A stretch of 15,517 nucleotides of DNA from JADJPL01 sp964607915 (GTDB taxonomy: Bacteria; Bacteroidota; Bacteroidia; Chitinophagales; Saprospiraceae). The stretch is taken from assembly GCA_964607915.1 (NCBI GenBank), contig CAZSMU010000086.1:1-15517 (forward strand), written 5' to 3'. The number at the start of each line of letters is the position of its first letter. The stretch's first letter is position 1. The notes under the pieces are model-generated. The model made no database searches. It was not told the origin of the DNA and saw only the letters and a list, made by a program, of their open reading frames with translations. Made by a program: the position numbers and the translations under genes. Below, piece after piece: positions 1 through 8,100 of the stretch.

Positions 1-298
1 CCACGGAGATGCCGAGGTAATAGACGGTGTTGAAGCCGGCGGTGAGGGGGTTGGCGGCTCCGAGCAGGGCGCTATAGACGCCGCCGATGACTTCGATATC
101 GCCCTGGGTTTCGGACCAGACGGGGGTGCCCCCGGATTCTCCGGTATAGAGGCGGAAGGTCAGGGAGTACTTCCCGTCGTCCACAGCGCCCCCGAAAGAC
201 TTCTGGATGGTGCCCTGGATGCTGAGGGTAGCCTGGCCGTAGAGACTTCCTGTTAGGAGGAAGGAAAGCATAAGAGAGAGTACGGTGTACTTTTTCAT
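1..298 (-). CDS. Secreted surface protein, N-terminal part only (runs off the left edge)
   Basis: Read on the minus strand from the ATG at 298, the frame stays open to the window edge (99 codons). It begins MKKYTVLSLMLSFLLTGSLYGQ, a typical signal peptide with likely cleavage after Gln22 or near it. The mature part has a short beta-rich pattern: a 'LSIQGTI' strand, 'YSLTFRLYTGESGG', 'VWSETQGDIEVIGGVYSALLG', then 'NPL...YYLGISV'. That pattern (F-R-L-Y, W-S-E-T-Q, G-V-Y-S-x-x-L-G, Y-Y-L-G-I) resembles the N-terminal region of many Bacteroidetes secreted proteins with tail-fiber or other surface domains further on; this is recalled family knowledge, not a search. The remaining domains lie outside the window, so the role is unknown. 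It is divergently transcribed from the hybrid sensor at 593 and could be one of its targets. Confidence 0.8.
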   Translation of the reverse strand, partial: MKKYTVLSLMLSFLLTGSLYGQATLSIQGTIQKSFGGAVDDGKYSLTFRLYTGESGGTPVWSETQGDIEVIGGVYSALLGAANPLTAGFNTVYYLGISV

Positions 299-592
299 GT
301 GTGTGCATTTTTTAGTGTAAAGGAACGGCGCCCATCTCGGGGTGGGCAGATTGCTTGTTTGGCTATGCAAAACTCCGGAAAGTGAAAGGAAACGGATTGC
401 AGAAATAGGCATGAAAAACGCAAAATGGGTCTAAAATTGGGGGTCTGGGAGGTTGTATGCGGATAAAAAGGGCGGGGTACTGTATTTTAGCCCGACAGAA
501 GGCCATGAACCGGTTGTACAGGAGAGATGCCTCTGTGGGCATACTCCGCAGGCCGTTTTCCCGGCAGCTGTCGTTTTTAACCAGAATAATGT
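299..592. other. Divergent intergenic region between the secreted protein and the hybrid sensor
   Basis: This 294-bp stretch holds no convincing gene; the short plus-strand frame at 457-657 overlaps the sensor start and has no recognisable features. A small hairpin is visible at 330-347: arms gcccatc and ggtgggc with a 4-nt loop tcgg and one G-T pair. A weak -7-like box, TATTTTAG at 483-490, differs from TAnnTTTG by one base, but its nearest TTG is 27 bp upstream, which is too far for comfort. No firm promoter could be assigned for either gene. Confidence 0.4.
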
Positions 593-3500
593 ATGTACAG
601 GAAGCGCATATCCAGTTTTTTGATTTGTCTGTGTTTTGCCGCAGGGCTGACGGCTAGTCAGGGTACGGGAGGAGCGGATACTGCAAAGGGAGACCTACAG
701 TTGCTGCGGCAACAGTGGGATAAAAAAAACGGACTACCCGACTGGAAGGTCATCACGTTTATGCAAGACCGGCGTGGGTTGATGTGGATTGCATTCAATA
801 CAAAGGACGAGTTGTTCACGTTTGACGGGTATCGGTTTCGGGCAGTAAAAAGCGCCAACGCCCCGGGCAAAGGATCCATCACCCGTCTGGCTGAAGATAT
901 GCATGGCAACATCTGGATGGTCCGGGTATCCGGTAGTACCGCTACCATTGACGTGCTCGACCCTGCTGCGGAGACCGTGCGCCCCTTGCACCGCTACCTG
1001 TCCCTGCCCAACCCGATAAAGATTACCGCCCTCCGGGACAGACTGTTCGTCTATAACATTGCCGGCCATATATGGATTGGCTCCCACGAAGCGGTCTATC
1101 GCTACGATGGTGCCTGGAAAAAAGTATTCACAAGCGCGGGAGACCCCATGGAGGAGTGGTTTCCGGCAAAGGAAGATTTGTGCTGGTACCAAAAAGAAAA
1201 TGCGATCTGCCTCGGCGATCCGCGGGGGGGCGTACTCGATTCTTTTTATCGCGAAGGGTTTGATTTGCGCTATATCTGGTTAGACAGCGGGCTCGACCTC
1301 TGGGCTGCCTACAGCCAGCCCGGGCAGATGGCCATAGACCACTACTGTCAGCTCAGTTCCCGCCGTGGCGCGATTGCGGTATACCAAACCCGCGACATCC
1401 CAAAGACCGACTGGGTGAACGACCAGGATATCTTTACCCGCCCCCCTCACCGGTCGAAGTTCATTGCCCATGGGCTTTTAGCTACCCAGACGCCGGAGGG
1501 CTGGTTTCTCGGCCTGCCCCGTGCTCCCCTCCTGTTGAACCTGTCTCGCCTATACCCGGATTCCGACGACATGGGGGCGTTTTATTTCGACCGCTCCGGC
1601 GGGATTTGGTCCAACAACACCCATGGTCTTTCGCGTTTTGCCCTGCGATCTGCAAAATCGCCGTTCAGGACCCTGCTCACCAGCTCGTCCCGCCCCCACA
1701 GTATGCGCGGCATCGCCCAAAAAGATGGGGTGCTGTACGCCCTGAGCTACAGCGGCAGCAGGCGCATAGAGCTGGCTACCGGCAAGGCGAGCTCTATGGT
1801 CTATCCGGGGGATTGGCTGGGGTATGCCCTTCTGTCGGAAGGGGATACTATCTGGATAGGGACCCACGAACAGGTCGTGGCCCTGCGGCCTGGCACCGGG
1901 CCGAAGTTGTACCCCCTCCGGGGTGGGCCGCTGCCGACCTTCGCCCTGTACCGCAGCCCGTCCATGGGGCTGCTCGCTGGCACGAAGAACGGGCTGTTCC
2001 GGCTCGACCCCCGCAGCGGGATTTTCGAACAGACCCCTTTTTCTGCCCGGGAAATCTATGCATTTCACGAAAACCCGGATGGGCTCTGGGTGGGGACCTC
2101 CAACGGTCTTTTTCTGCTCGATTCGCAGTTCCGCGTCAAACGCCAAGCCTTGAAAACAGGGCCCCGGTCAGGCGATATCCGCGTGCAATACCTCTACGAA
2201 GACCTCAACGGTCAGTTCTGGATAGCCACCCGGGGGGATGGACTCCTCCACTGGAACCCCAAAACAGGGCAGCTCGACCAGTACCACACCCGCAACGGCC
2301 TGCCGCACGACAACGTCCATGCCGTCTATCCCGACCAGTACGGGTTCCTCTGGCTGCCCAGCGATCGGGGCCTTGTGCGCTTCCAAAAAACGAGCGGGTT
2401 CATACAGACCTTTTATAAAAACGACGGGTTGGCCGACGACGAATTCAACTTGTCTTCCCATTTCCAGGGCAAGGACGGCACCCTGTTCTTCGGGGGGATC
2501 AACGGCATCACCTTCTTCCACCCCAAAGATGTGCCCGCCTACACCGGCAACCAACAGCCACTGCACTTAGTCGAGGCACATTCGTTCAACCTCAAATCCG
2601 GCACCTCGCAGGTCCAGGTCAAAAACGCTGCACACATGCGTACCCTCCTCCTGAGGCCACGGGACACCTACCTCGACCTCAACGTGTCCCCTTTGCTCTA
2701 CCAGGCTGGCTCGACCGTCCAGTACGCCTGGAAATTCGAGAACTTCAGACAGGACTGGGTCGTGCAGGCCTCCCCCCGGATACGGCTGTACAACCTGCCC
2801 TACGGTACCCATACCTTGCAGGTGCGCTACCACAGTCCCGGAGACACCTGGCCTGGCCCTACTCTCCGGCTGCAAGTACAAGTGTTGCGGCCCTTTTTCC
2901 TGCGCTGGCCCTTTTTTCTGCTCGTCGCAATCGGCATTGCCGTCATCGCCCTGTCGTACAGCTACTGGAAGAACCGCCAGCTCAGCACCGCCAAGTCGTC
3001 CCTCGAAGCAGAAGTGCAGCGGCGCACCCGGCAGATCGAGGAAAACATCCAGGTCATCTCGCGGCAGGCGGAGGAGCTGCGCTCCTTCGACGGGCTTAAA
3101 TCCCGATTTTTTGCCAATGTTACGCACGAGCTGCGCACCCCCCTGACCCTCATCATCGGGCCCGTCGAACGCCTGCTCCAGGGGGCTTCCTTACCTGTAA
3201 AAGCCGCGGATAGCCTCCGCATCGTGCAGCAGAACGCACAAAAACTCCTCACCCTGGTCGAGGAGTTGCTCGACCTGTCGAAGATGGAGTCCCAAAAGCT
3301 CGCCCTTGATGAGCGACCCCTGCACCTCTATACCTTTGTGTCCCGTCTGTTCAGTTCCTTTGCCCCGTATGCCGAGCACCGAAAGGTGCGCTTCAACCTT
3401 CATTACGACTGCCCCTACGACCTCACCCTATTGACCGATGCCCCCAAACTTGAGAAAATTATCAGTAACCTGCTCAGCAACGCGCTCAAGTTTACCCCTT

Positions 3501-4588
3501 CCCAGGGCAAAATCATCCTGACCATTTCCCAGGAAGGAGAGAGCCTCCGCATCCGGGTAGAAGATACCGGCCACGGCATCCCCCCCGAAGATTTGCCGTA
3601 TATTTTTGACCGCTATTTCCAGTCCAAACGCCCTGATGCGCCCCTACAGGGCGGTACCGGCATCGGGCTGTCGCTGTCCAGGGAGTATGCCCGCTTGTTC
3701 GGCGGCGACTTAGAGGTGGAAAGCAGCGTAGGGAAGGGCAGTACCTTTTCTTTCGTATTCCCAGTGCGACACCCCCTGCAGACATCCCGGGATGTCGCTG
3801 CTAAGCGCCCCAGCCGGGCCCCGGCCTCGAGGAACCGGCAGCCTCTTCCCCCCGCCCAGGCACAAACCCTGCTCGTCGTGGAAGACGACTACGACCTGTC
3901 CCAGTATATCCAAAGCATCCTGGAAAGCGAGTACCATATCGTCGTGGCCGACAACGGGGCCAATGCCCTCCAGCAGTTGAACCAGTACCCGGTTGACCTT
4001 ATCCTCTCCGATATCATGATGCCCGAAATGGACGGGTTTCAGCTCCTGGAGGCCGTCCGGGCCCAGGGGGTGGACATACCCTTCATCTTCCTCACTGCCC
4101 GCATAGACAGCGAGGACCGCATGAGCGCCCTGCGCATGGGCGTAGACGACTACCTCACCAAGCCCTTCCTGGAAGAAGAGCTGCAGGTGCGCCTGTCCAA
4201 CCTCCTGAAGCGGCAGGCCGTGCGCAAAGCCACCAAAGCAGAACCGGACGAGGAGGAGGACGATGCTACCAGCTACGATCAAAAGTGGCTCGCCCGCCTG
4301 GAGGCAATCCTGCACGAAAACATCAGCGACCCCGACTTTACCATCACCCAGATGGCGGCCTGCATGAATACTTCCCTTCGCTCGCTGCAGTACAAAACCA
4401 AGCTCTACACAGGCCTGAACCCGGTCAACTACCTGACCGAGTTCCGCCTGAACCGGGCCCGCCAGCTCCTCGAAGCCCACGTCTATCAGACTGTGGCTGA
4501 GGTATCGTATGCCGTGGGCTTCAAGACCCCCCGCTATTTCGCCCAGCTCATCCGGGAACGGTACGGAAAATCGCCCTCCGAGTTTTGA
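593..4588 (+). CDS. Hybrid two-component system (propeller sensor, histidine kinase, response regulator, AraC output)
   Basis: One-polypeptide signal transducer, 1331 aa. Residues 1-23 are a signal peptide (hydrophobic core FLICLCFAAGL). Residues about 30-690 hold repeated two-component propeller motifs of the form hWhG-x-x-x-G-L-x-R-h (e.g. IWIGTHEQV, LLAGTKNGLFRLD, LWVGTSNGLF, FWIATRGDGLL, LWLPSDRGLVRF). About 697-762 is a Y_Y_Y-type domain, then a membrane helix at about 773-790 and a short coiled coil. The kinase has H845 in VTHELRTPL, N963 in NLLSNALKF, D991 in VEDTGHGIP and a glycine-rich GGTGIGLSLS at 1020. A Pro/Arg-rich linker leads to a receiver with VVEDD, phospho-acceptor D1140 and K1190, and an AraC-type HTH from about 1235 to the end. 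All catalytic residues are present. In this family the periplasmic part usually binds oligosaccharide or another ligand and the HTH activates nearby genes; ligand and targets here are unknown. Confidence 0.95.
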   Translation: MYRKRISSFLICLCFAAGLTASQGTGGADTAKGDLQLLRQQWDKKNGLPDWKVITFMQDRRGLMWIAFNTKDELFTFDGYRFRAVKSANAPGKGSITRLAEDMHGNIWMVRVSGSTATIDVLDPAAETVRPLHRYLSLPNPIKITALRDRLFVYNIAGHIWIGSHEAVYRYDGAWKKVFTSAGDPMEEWFPAKEDLCWYQKENAICLGDPRGGVLDSFYREGFDLRYIWLDSGLDLWAAYSQPGQMAIDHYCQLSSRRGAIAVYQTRDIPKTDWVNDQDIFTRPPHRSKFIAHGLLATQTPEGWFLGLPRAPLLLNLSRLYPDSDDMGAFYFDRSGGIWSNNTHGLSRFALRSAKSPFRTLLTSSSRPHSMRGIAQKDGVLYALSYSGSRRIELATGKASSMVYPGDWLGYALLSEGDTIWIGTHEQVVALRPGTGPKLYPLRGGPLPTFALYRSPSMGLLAGTKNGLFRLDPRSGIFEQTPFSAREIYAFHENPDGLWVGTSNGLFLLDSQFRVKRQALKTGPRSGDIRVQYLYEDLNGQFWIATRGDGLLHWNPKTGQLDQYHTRNGLPHDNVHAVYPDQYGFLWLPSDRGLVRFQKTSGFIQTFYKNDGLADDEFNLSSHFQGKDGTLFFGGINGITFFHPKDVPAYTGNQQPLHLVEAHSFNLKSGTSQVQVKNAAHMRTLLLRPRDTYLDLNVSPLLYQAGSTVQYAWKFENFRQDWVVQASPRIRLYNLPYGTHTLQVRYHSPGDTWPGPTLRLQVQVLRPFFLRWPFFLLVAIGIAVIALSYSYWKNRQLSTAKSSLEAEVQRRTRQIEENIQVISRQAEELRSFDGLKSRFFANVTHELRTPLTLIIGPVERLLQGASLPVKAADSLRIVQQNAQKLLTLVEELLDLSKMESQKLALDERPLHLYTFVSRLFSSFAPYAEHRKVRFNLHYDCPYDLTLLTDAPKLEKIISNLLSNALKFTPSQGKIILTISQEGESLRIRVEDTGHGIPPEDLPYIFDRYFQSKRPDAPLQGGTGIGLSLSREYARLFGGDLEVESSVGKGSTFSFVFPVRHPLQTSRDVAAKRPSRAPASRNRQPLPPAQAQTLLVVEDDYDLSQYIQSILESEYHIVVADNGANALQQLNQYPVDLILSDIMMPEMDGFQLLEAVRAQGVDIPFIFLTARIDSEDRMSALRMGVDDYLTKPFLEEELQVRLSNLLKRQAVRKATKAEPDEEEDDATSYDQKWLARLEAILHENISDPDFTITQMAACMNTSLRSLQYKTKLYTGLNPVNYLTEFRLNRARQLLEAHVYQTVAEVSYAVGFKTPRYFAQLIRERYGKSPSEF

Positions 4589-4593
4589 GGGCG
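4572..4593 (+). terminator. Hairpin overlapping the stop codon of the hybrid sensor
   Basis: Arms cgccctc (4572-4578) and gagggcg (4587-4593) are a perfect 7-bp inverted repeat around an 8-nt loop. The TGA stop at 4586-4588 lies at the loop/right-arm boundary. No T-run follows, so this is a candidate transcript 3' end or mRNA-stabilising hairpin rather than a clear intrinsic terminator. Confidence 0.35.
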
Positions 4594-4624
4594 GTCGGAT
4601 ACAGTAGGGGAATGATTAAAATAT

Positions 4625-4655
4625 TTGCACCGATTAAAAGAAAGCCCTATATTTG
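4625..4655 (+). promoter_or_regulatory. Bacteroidetes-type promoter, TTG-N20-TATATTTG
   Basis: TTG at 4625-4627 is followed after exactly 20 bp by TATATTTG at 4648-4655, a full match to the Bacteroidetes primary sigma consensus TTG / TAnnTTTG. Transcription would begin about 4660. The next gene on this strand starts at 5119, so the product would be either a 5' leader of about 460 nt for the alpha-2-macroglobulin gene or a separate small RNA. The same spacing (N20) is found in the subtilase promoter at 14862-14892. Confidence 0.6.
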
Positions 4656-4767
4656 AAGAGTGCCTTGAAAGCAGGGTACAAGAGCGGTCGCGAAGTAATC
4701 TACGAAGGGCGAAAAAGTTTTTCCTCTTTTGTTTGGCTTTTCGCGGCAGTCTCATGCCACACAGGTG

Positions 4768-4896
4768 CCAAACCAGGATTTTGACTCTACAATTCAATCA
4801 AATTAGGGTTCGATTCGACCCGGCAAGGGCGGGCCTCAGCCCGGCAACGGGTTCCGGCAGGGCAACCTGAAGGACAAGGGGATTACCAAACCAGGA
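4768..4896 (+). repeat. 11-bp direct repeats bracketing the structured segment
   Basis: The 11-mer ccaaaccagga occurs exactly at 4768-4778 and again at 4886-4896, with 107 bp between the copies. The compound hairpin at 4818-4852 lies inside. Two exact 11-mers this close are unlikely but not impossible by chance; a small insertion with target duplication or a functional repeated site are both possible. Confidence 0.35.
4818..4852 (+). promoter_or_regulatory. Compound GC-rich hairpin in the presumed leader RNA
   Basis: An outer 5-bp stem acccg (4818-4822) / cgggt (4848-4852) encloses an internal loop gcaaggg / gcaa, then an inner 5-bp stem cgggc (4830-4834) / gcccg (4839-4843) capped by the tetraloop ctca. 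Both stems are perfect, and the internal loop carries GCAA on each side. The shape is that of a folded RNA element, but it matches no riboswitch I can name. It has no following T-run, so it is not a terminator. Confidence 0.35.
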
Positions 4897-4965
4897 AGAC
4901 GGCCTTATTCATGTTTTTCAGGGGTCTCAAAACCTCTGTTTCCGGCACTTGTGTGGCTTTCCAGA

Positions 4966-5118
4966 TTTGTTGCGAGGGGAATCATATAGGGGTGTAAAAC
5001 GACCTTTTTTCCCTTCCTCTTCGACCCCTCCAGACGGCTCTGTTATCTCTTGTAGTTTCCCTGTTCTCCCTGTACGAAATCCCTCTTTCCATTCGTTTTT
5101 ACTTTCAAACCCAATTCC
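4966..5118 (+). repeat. Leader repeat, copy A (upstream of the alpha-2-macroglobulin gene)
   Basis: This stretch is related to 15189-15303. Shared blocks in the same order are: tttgttgcga (4966-4975); aggggtgtaaaa (4988-4999), which has one extra base compared with copy B; ccttttttcccttc (5003-5016), an exact 14-mer; and gtttttactttcaaa (5095-5109), one mismatch in 15, followed by exactly 9 nt and ATG in both copies. A short stem gagggg (4974-4979) / cccctc (5025-5030) occupies the same place as the 11-bp stem of copy B. The order and ATG spacing suggest a conserved 5' untranslated leader, not chance low-complexity similarity. Confidence 0.6.
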
Positions 5119-8100
5119 ATGCGAAATGCCTCTCTGCGTGTTTTCCTGGCCTCCGCCGTTCTTGTAGTCGCTTCATTCTCCTGCAAAAGAGGAAGCGGCG
5201 AGCTTCAATCCTTGACCGATGTAAACCCGTTTGTGTATGGCTATACGTCAGGGGTAGTGTCCAAAACCAGTGCCGTTCGCATCCAGTTTGCGGAAGCAGC
5301 GGTCGGGCAGGACGATGTCGGCAAAGCGGCATCGGAAGACCTGCTCGATATTTCCCCTTCGGTAGCCGGCGCCCTGATTTGGGAAGATGAGCGCACCCTG
5401 CGCTTTGAGCCCGAAGAGCCGTTGCCCGCGGCCACTACTTTTTCAGTAGAGGTCGCCGTACAGAAAGCCATTCCCCGCGCAAAAGGAGAGGACGCGGCTT
5501 TCGCGTTTGCGTTCCGCACCCGCGACCAGTTCGCCCGGGCACATATAGACGGCCTTTTTTACCCCAATGAGCGGGACTATAGCCGCATCCAAATCCGGGG
5601 CGCCGTGCGCACCGCCGACCGGGCAGAACCCGAAGCAGTGGCGAAAATGCTGGACGCCAGCCAAAAAGGCAGCGCTTTGAAAGTCGCCTGGGAACACAGC
5701 AGCGACCTGATGACGCACTACTTCCGCATTGACGGAGCCTCGAGGGGCGAGCGGGAAAGCGAGGTCTCCTTCCGTTGGAGCGGGAAGCCCATCGGCGCAA
5801 AACTCGATGAAAAAGAAACGCTGTCCATCCCCGCCCTGGGCGATTTCACCCTGCTGGATGCCGAAGTGGTGCAGGGGGAGGAGCAGTATGTGCTCTGTGA
5901 GTTCTCCGACCCGCTGCTCGCCGACCAGATCCTCGACGGCCTGATAGCCCTGGAGGGGTACGAGGGTACCCTGCGCTACCTGATAGAAAGCAACCGCGTG
6001 CGCGTGTATCCTGAAAATAACCTGTACGGCTCGTTCCGCCTCGCCGCGCGGCAGGGGCTGCGCAACTCGAAAGACGCCGGCATCAGCCGGGAGGCTTTTT
6101 ACGACCTGCGCTTCGAATCGGTCGAACCGCAGGTCCGACTGGCAGGCAACGGCGTGATCATGCCCCATTCGAACGGACTCCGCTTCCCCTTCGAAGCCGT
6201 AGGCCTGACCGCAGTGGACATAGAAGTATTCAAAATTTACCACAACAATATCCTGCAATTTCTGCAGGACAACGCCATTGACGGGAACTACGATCTCTAT
6301 AAAGTGGGCCGCATCGTCCTACAGCAAAAAATAGATCTCGAAAGCCTCAACCCCAACGCCGAGCCGGGTAAGTGGCACGCATACGCCCTGGACCTCGAAA
6401 AGCTGGTCGGCCAGGACGAACAGGCTATATACTCCATCCGCATCGGGTTCAGACCGGAATACGCGGCACTGGATTGCATGAAACGGCAGGACGCAAAGGA
6501 GGAGGATGCCTTCGCACGGCCGCCCAGGTCCCTGGAGTTCGAAGACGAGGAGGAGGTGAGGAGTATCCTGGATTATTGGTACGGCGCAGAAGGATGGACA
6601 GAAGAGTATAACTGGGAAAACAGGGACAACCCCTGTGCCTCGGAATACTACCATTCCGACCGCTTCGTACAGCGCAATGTACTGGCTTCCAACTTGGGCC
6701 TCATCGCCAAAGCAGGCGGCGACCGGGAAATGTGGGTCGTGGCCACCGACCTGCGGACCGCCGGGCCGCTGTCCCGCGTAGAACTGGAACTCTATGACTA
6801 TCAGCACCAATTGATTGGCAAGGGAAACAGCAACGAGGAGGGCATGTCCCGTATTTCCTACAAGGGCAAGCCGTTCCTCTTGTTGGCCAAACAGGGAAAG
6901 GAGCGGGGCTACCTGCGCCTGACGGATGGGGAAGCCCTGGATATCAGCCGCTTCGATGTGGACGGGGCAGCCGTGCAAAGAGGCTTGAAAGGCTTCCTCT
7001 ACGGGGAACGCGGGGTATGGCGCCCGGGGGATTCTGTTTTTCTGAATTTCGTACTGGACGATCGCAGCGGCCAACTGCCGGAAAACTATCCGATCAGCGT
7101 CGAGCTGTTCAACGCCCGCGGCCAGTTGCAGGAAAAACGGACTACTTCCAGGAGCGTGGGCGGGATTTACCCTCTGCATTTTGCCACGCGGCGAGATGCG
7201 CCTACGGGCAACTGGCAGGTGAAAGTCAAAGCGGGAGGGGCTTTGTTTGAAAAAGTACTCAAAATAGAAACGGTCAAGCCCAACCGCATCGAAATAGACC
7301 TCGCTTTCGGGAAGAACAAACTGGGGGCTTCCGCTTCCGGCAAACTCCAGGCTCACTGGCTGCACGGGGCTCCTGCCTCGGGCATGCCCGCTATCGTAGA
7401 AGCACAGCTCTCCGCTGCGAACACAGCCTTCCCCGGCTTCCCTTCGTTCTCGTTCAGCGACCCCGCCCGAAAAATGGGGTCTGGCGACCCCATCGTCCTG
7501 TTCGACGGCAAGCTCGACGGCAGCGGGGCGGCTGTCGTATCCGCAGAGGCGCTCTCCGTCCGGGAAGCGCCGGGAATGTTGAACGCTGCTTTCCGCACTC
7601 GGGTGTTCGAGCCGGGCGGGGACTTCAGTACCGACAATGTCGTGCTGCCTTACTCTCCATACCCGGCCTACGCAGGCGTGGAAATCCCAAAAAATAAGTA
7701 TGGCGAACCACAGATCGAAACGGGAAAAAGCGCCCCGCTCCGCTTTGCCCTGGCAGACCCGGAGGGTAGGCCCCTGGCCAACCGCACCCTGAGCGTGGGC
7801 GTCTATGCCGTCGAGTGGCGCTGGTGGTGGGACCAGTACGACGAGCAGGTGTCGAACTACAACTCGGGCAACCACTATAATGCGAAAGGGCGTTTTTCTG
7901 TGAATACCAACGCTCAGGGCATCGCCACCTGGCCGTTTACGATGAAACAGTGGGGCAGGTACCTGGTGAGGGTGTGCGATGAACAGGGCGGACACTGCGC
8001 CGGCGGGTTTATCTACGTGGGCAACCCCTGGCAGGGCGGCTCGGAGGATGCCGGCTACCGCGATGTGGCCGCGATGTTGAACTTCAAGAGCGATAAAGAA

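Larger units (their letters stand above)
4656..4965 (+). other. Probable transcribed non-coding stretch (long leader or small RNA)
   Basis: About 310 bp downstream of a consensus-like promoter contain no convincing coding sequence. The only sizeable open frame (4625-4870) starts upstream of the expected transcription start and has no recognisable features. Structure is visible instead: arms gcgaaaa (4709-4715) and ttttcgc (4738-4744) form a 7-bp stem, and a compound hairpin lies at 4818-4852 (separate entry). No T-rich intrinsic terminator was seen before the next gene, which favours read-through into it. No known RNA family was recognised. Confidence 0.35.

Noticed and set aside
72..308. 78-aa minus-strand frame at the left end
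   Set aside because: It is Arg/Pro/His-rich shadow sequence. The real gene is in another minus-strand frame starting at 298, with a good signal peptide and open to the edge.
4806..4856. Resemblance to a tRNA T-arm (gggttcgattcgaccc) and to an S-box (SAM-I) core (agcccggcaac)
   Set aside because: No acceptor, D or anticodon arm surrounds the first, and the conserved AGAGnGG...GGAGGGA part of an S-box is absent. A SAM switch would also make little sense before a macroglobulin gene.
4625..4870. 81-aa plus-strand frame between the sensor and the macroglobulin
   Set aside because: Its start lies upstream of the expected transcription start at about 4660, and its composition shows no protein features; the region is better explained as non-coding.
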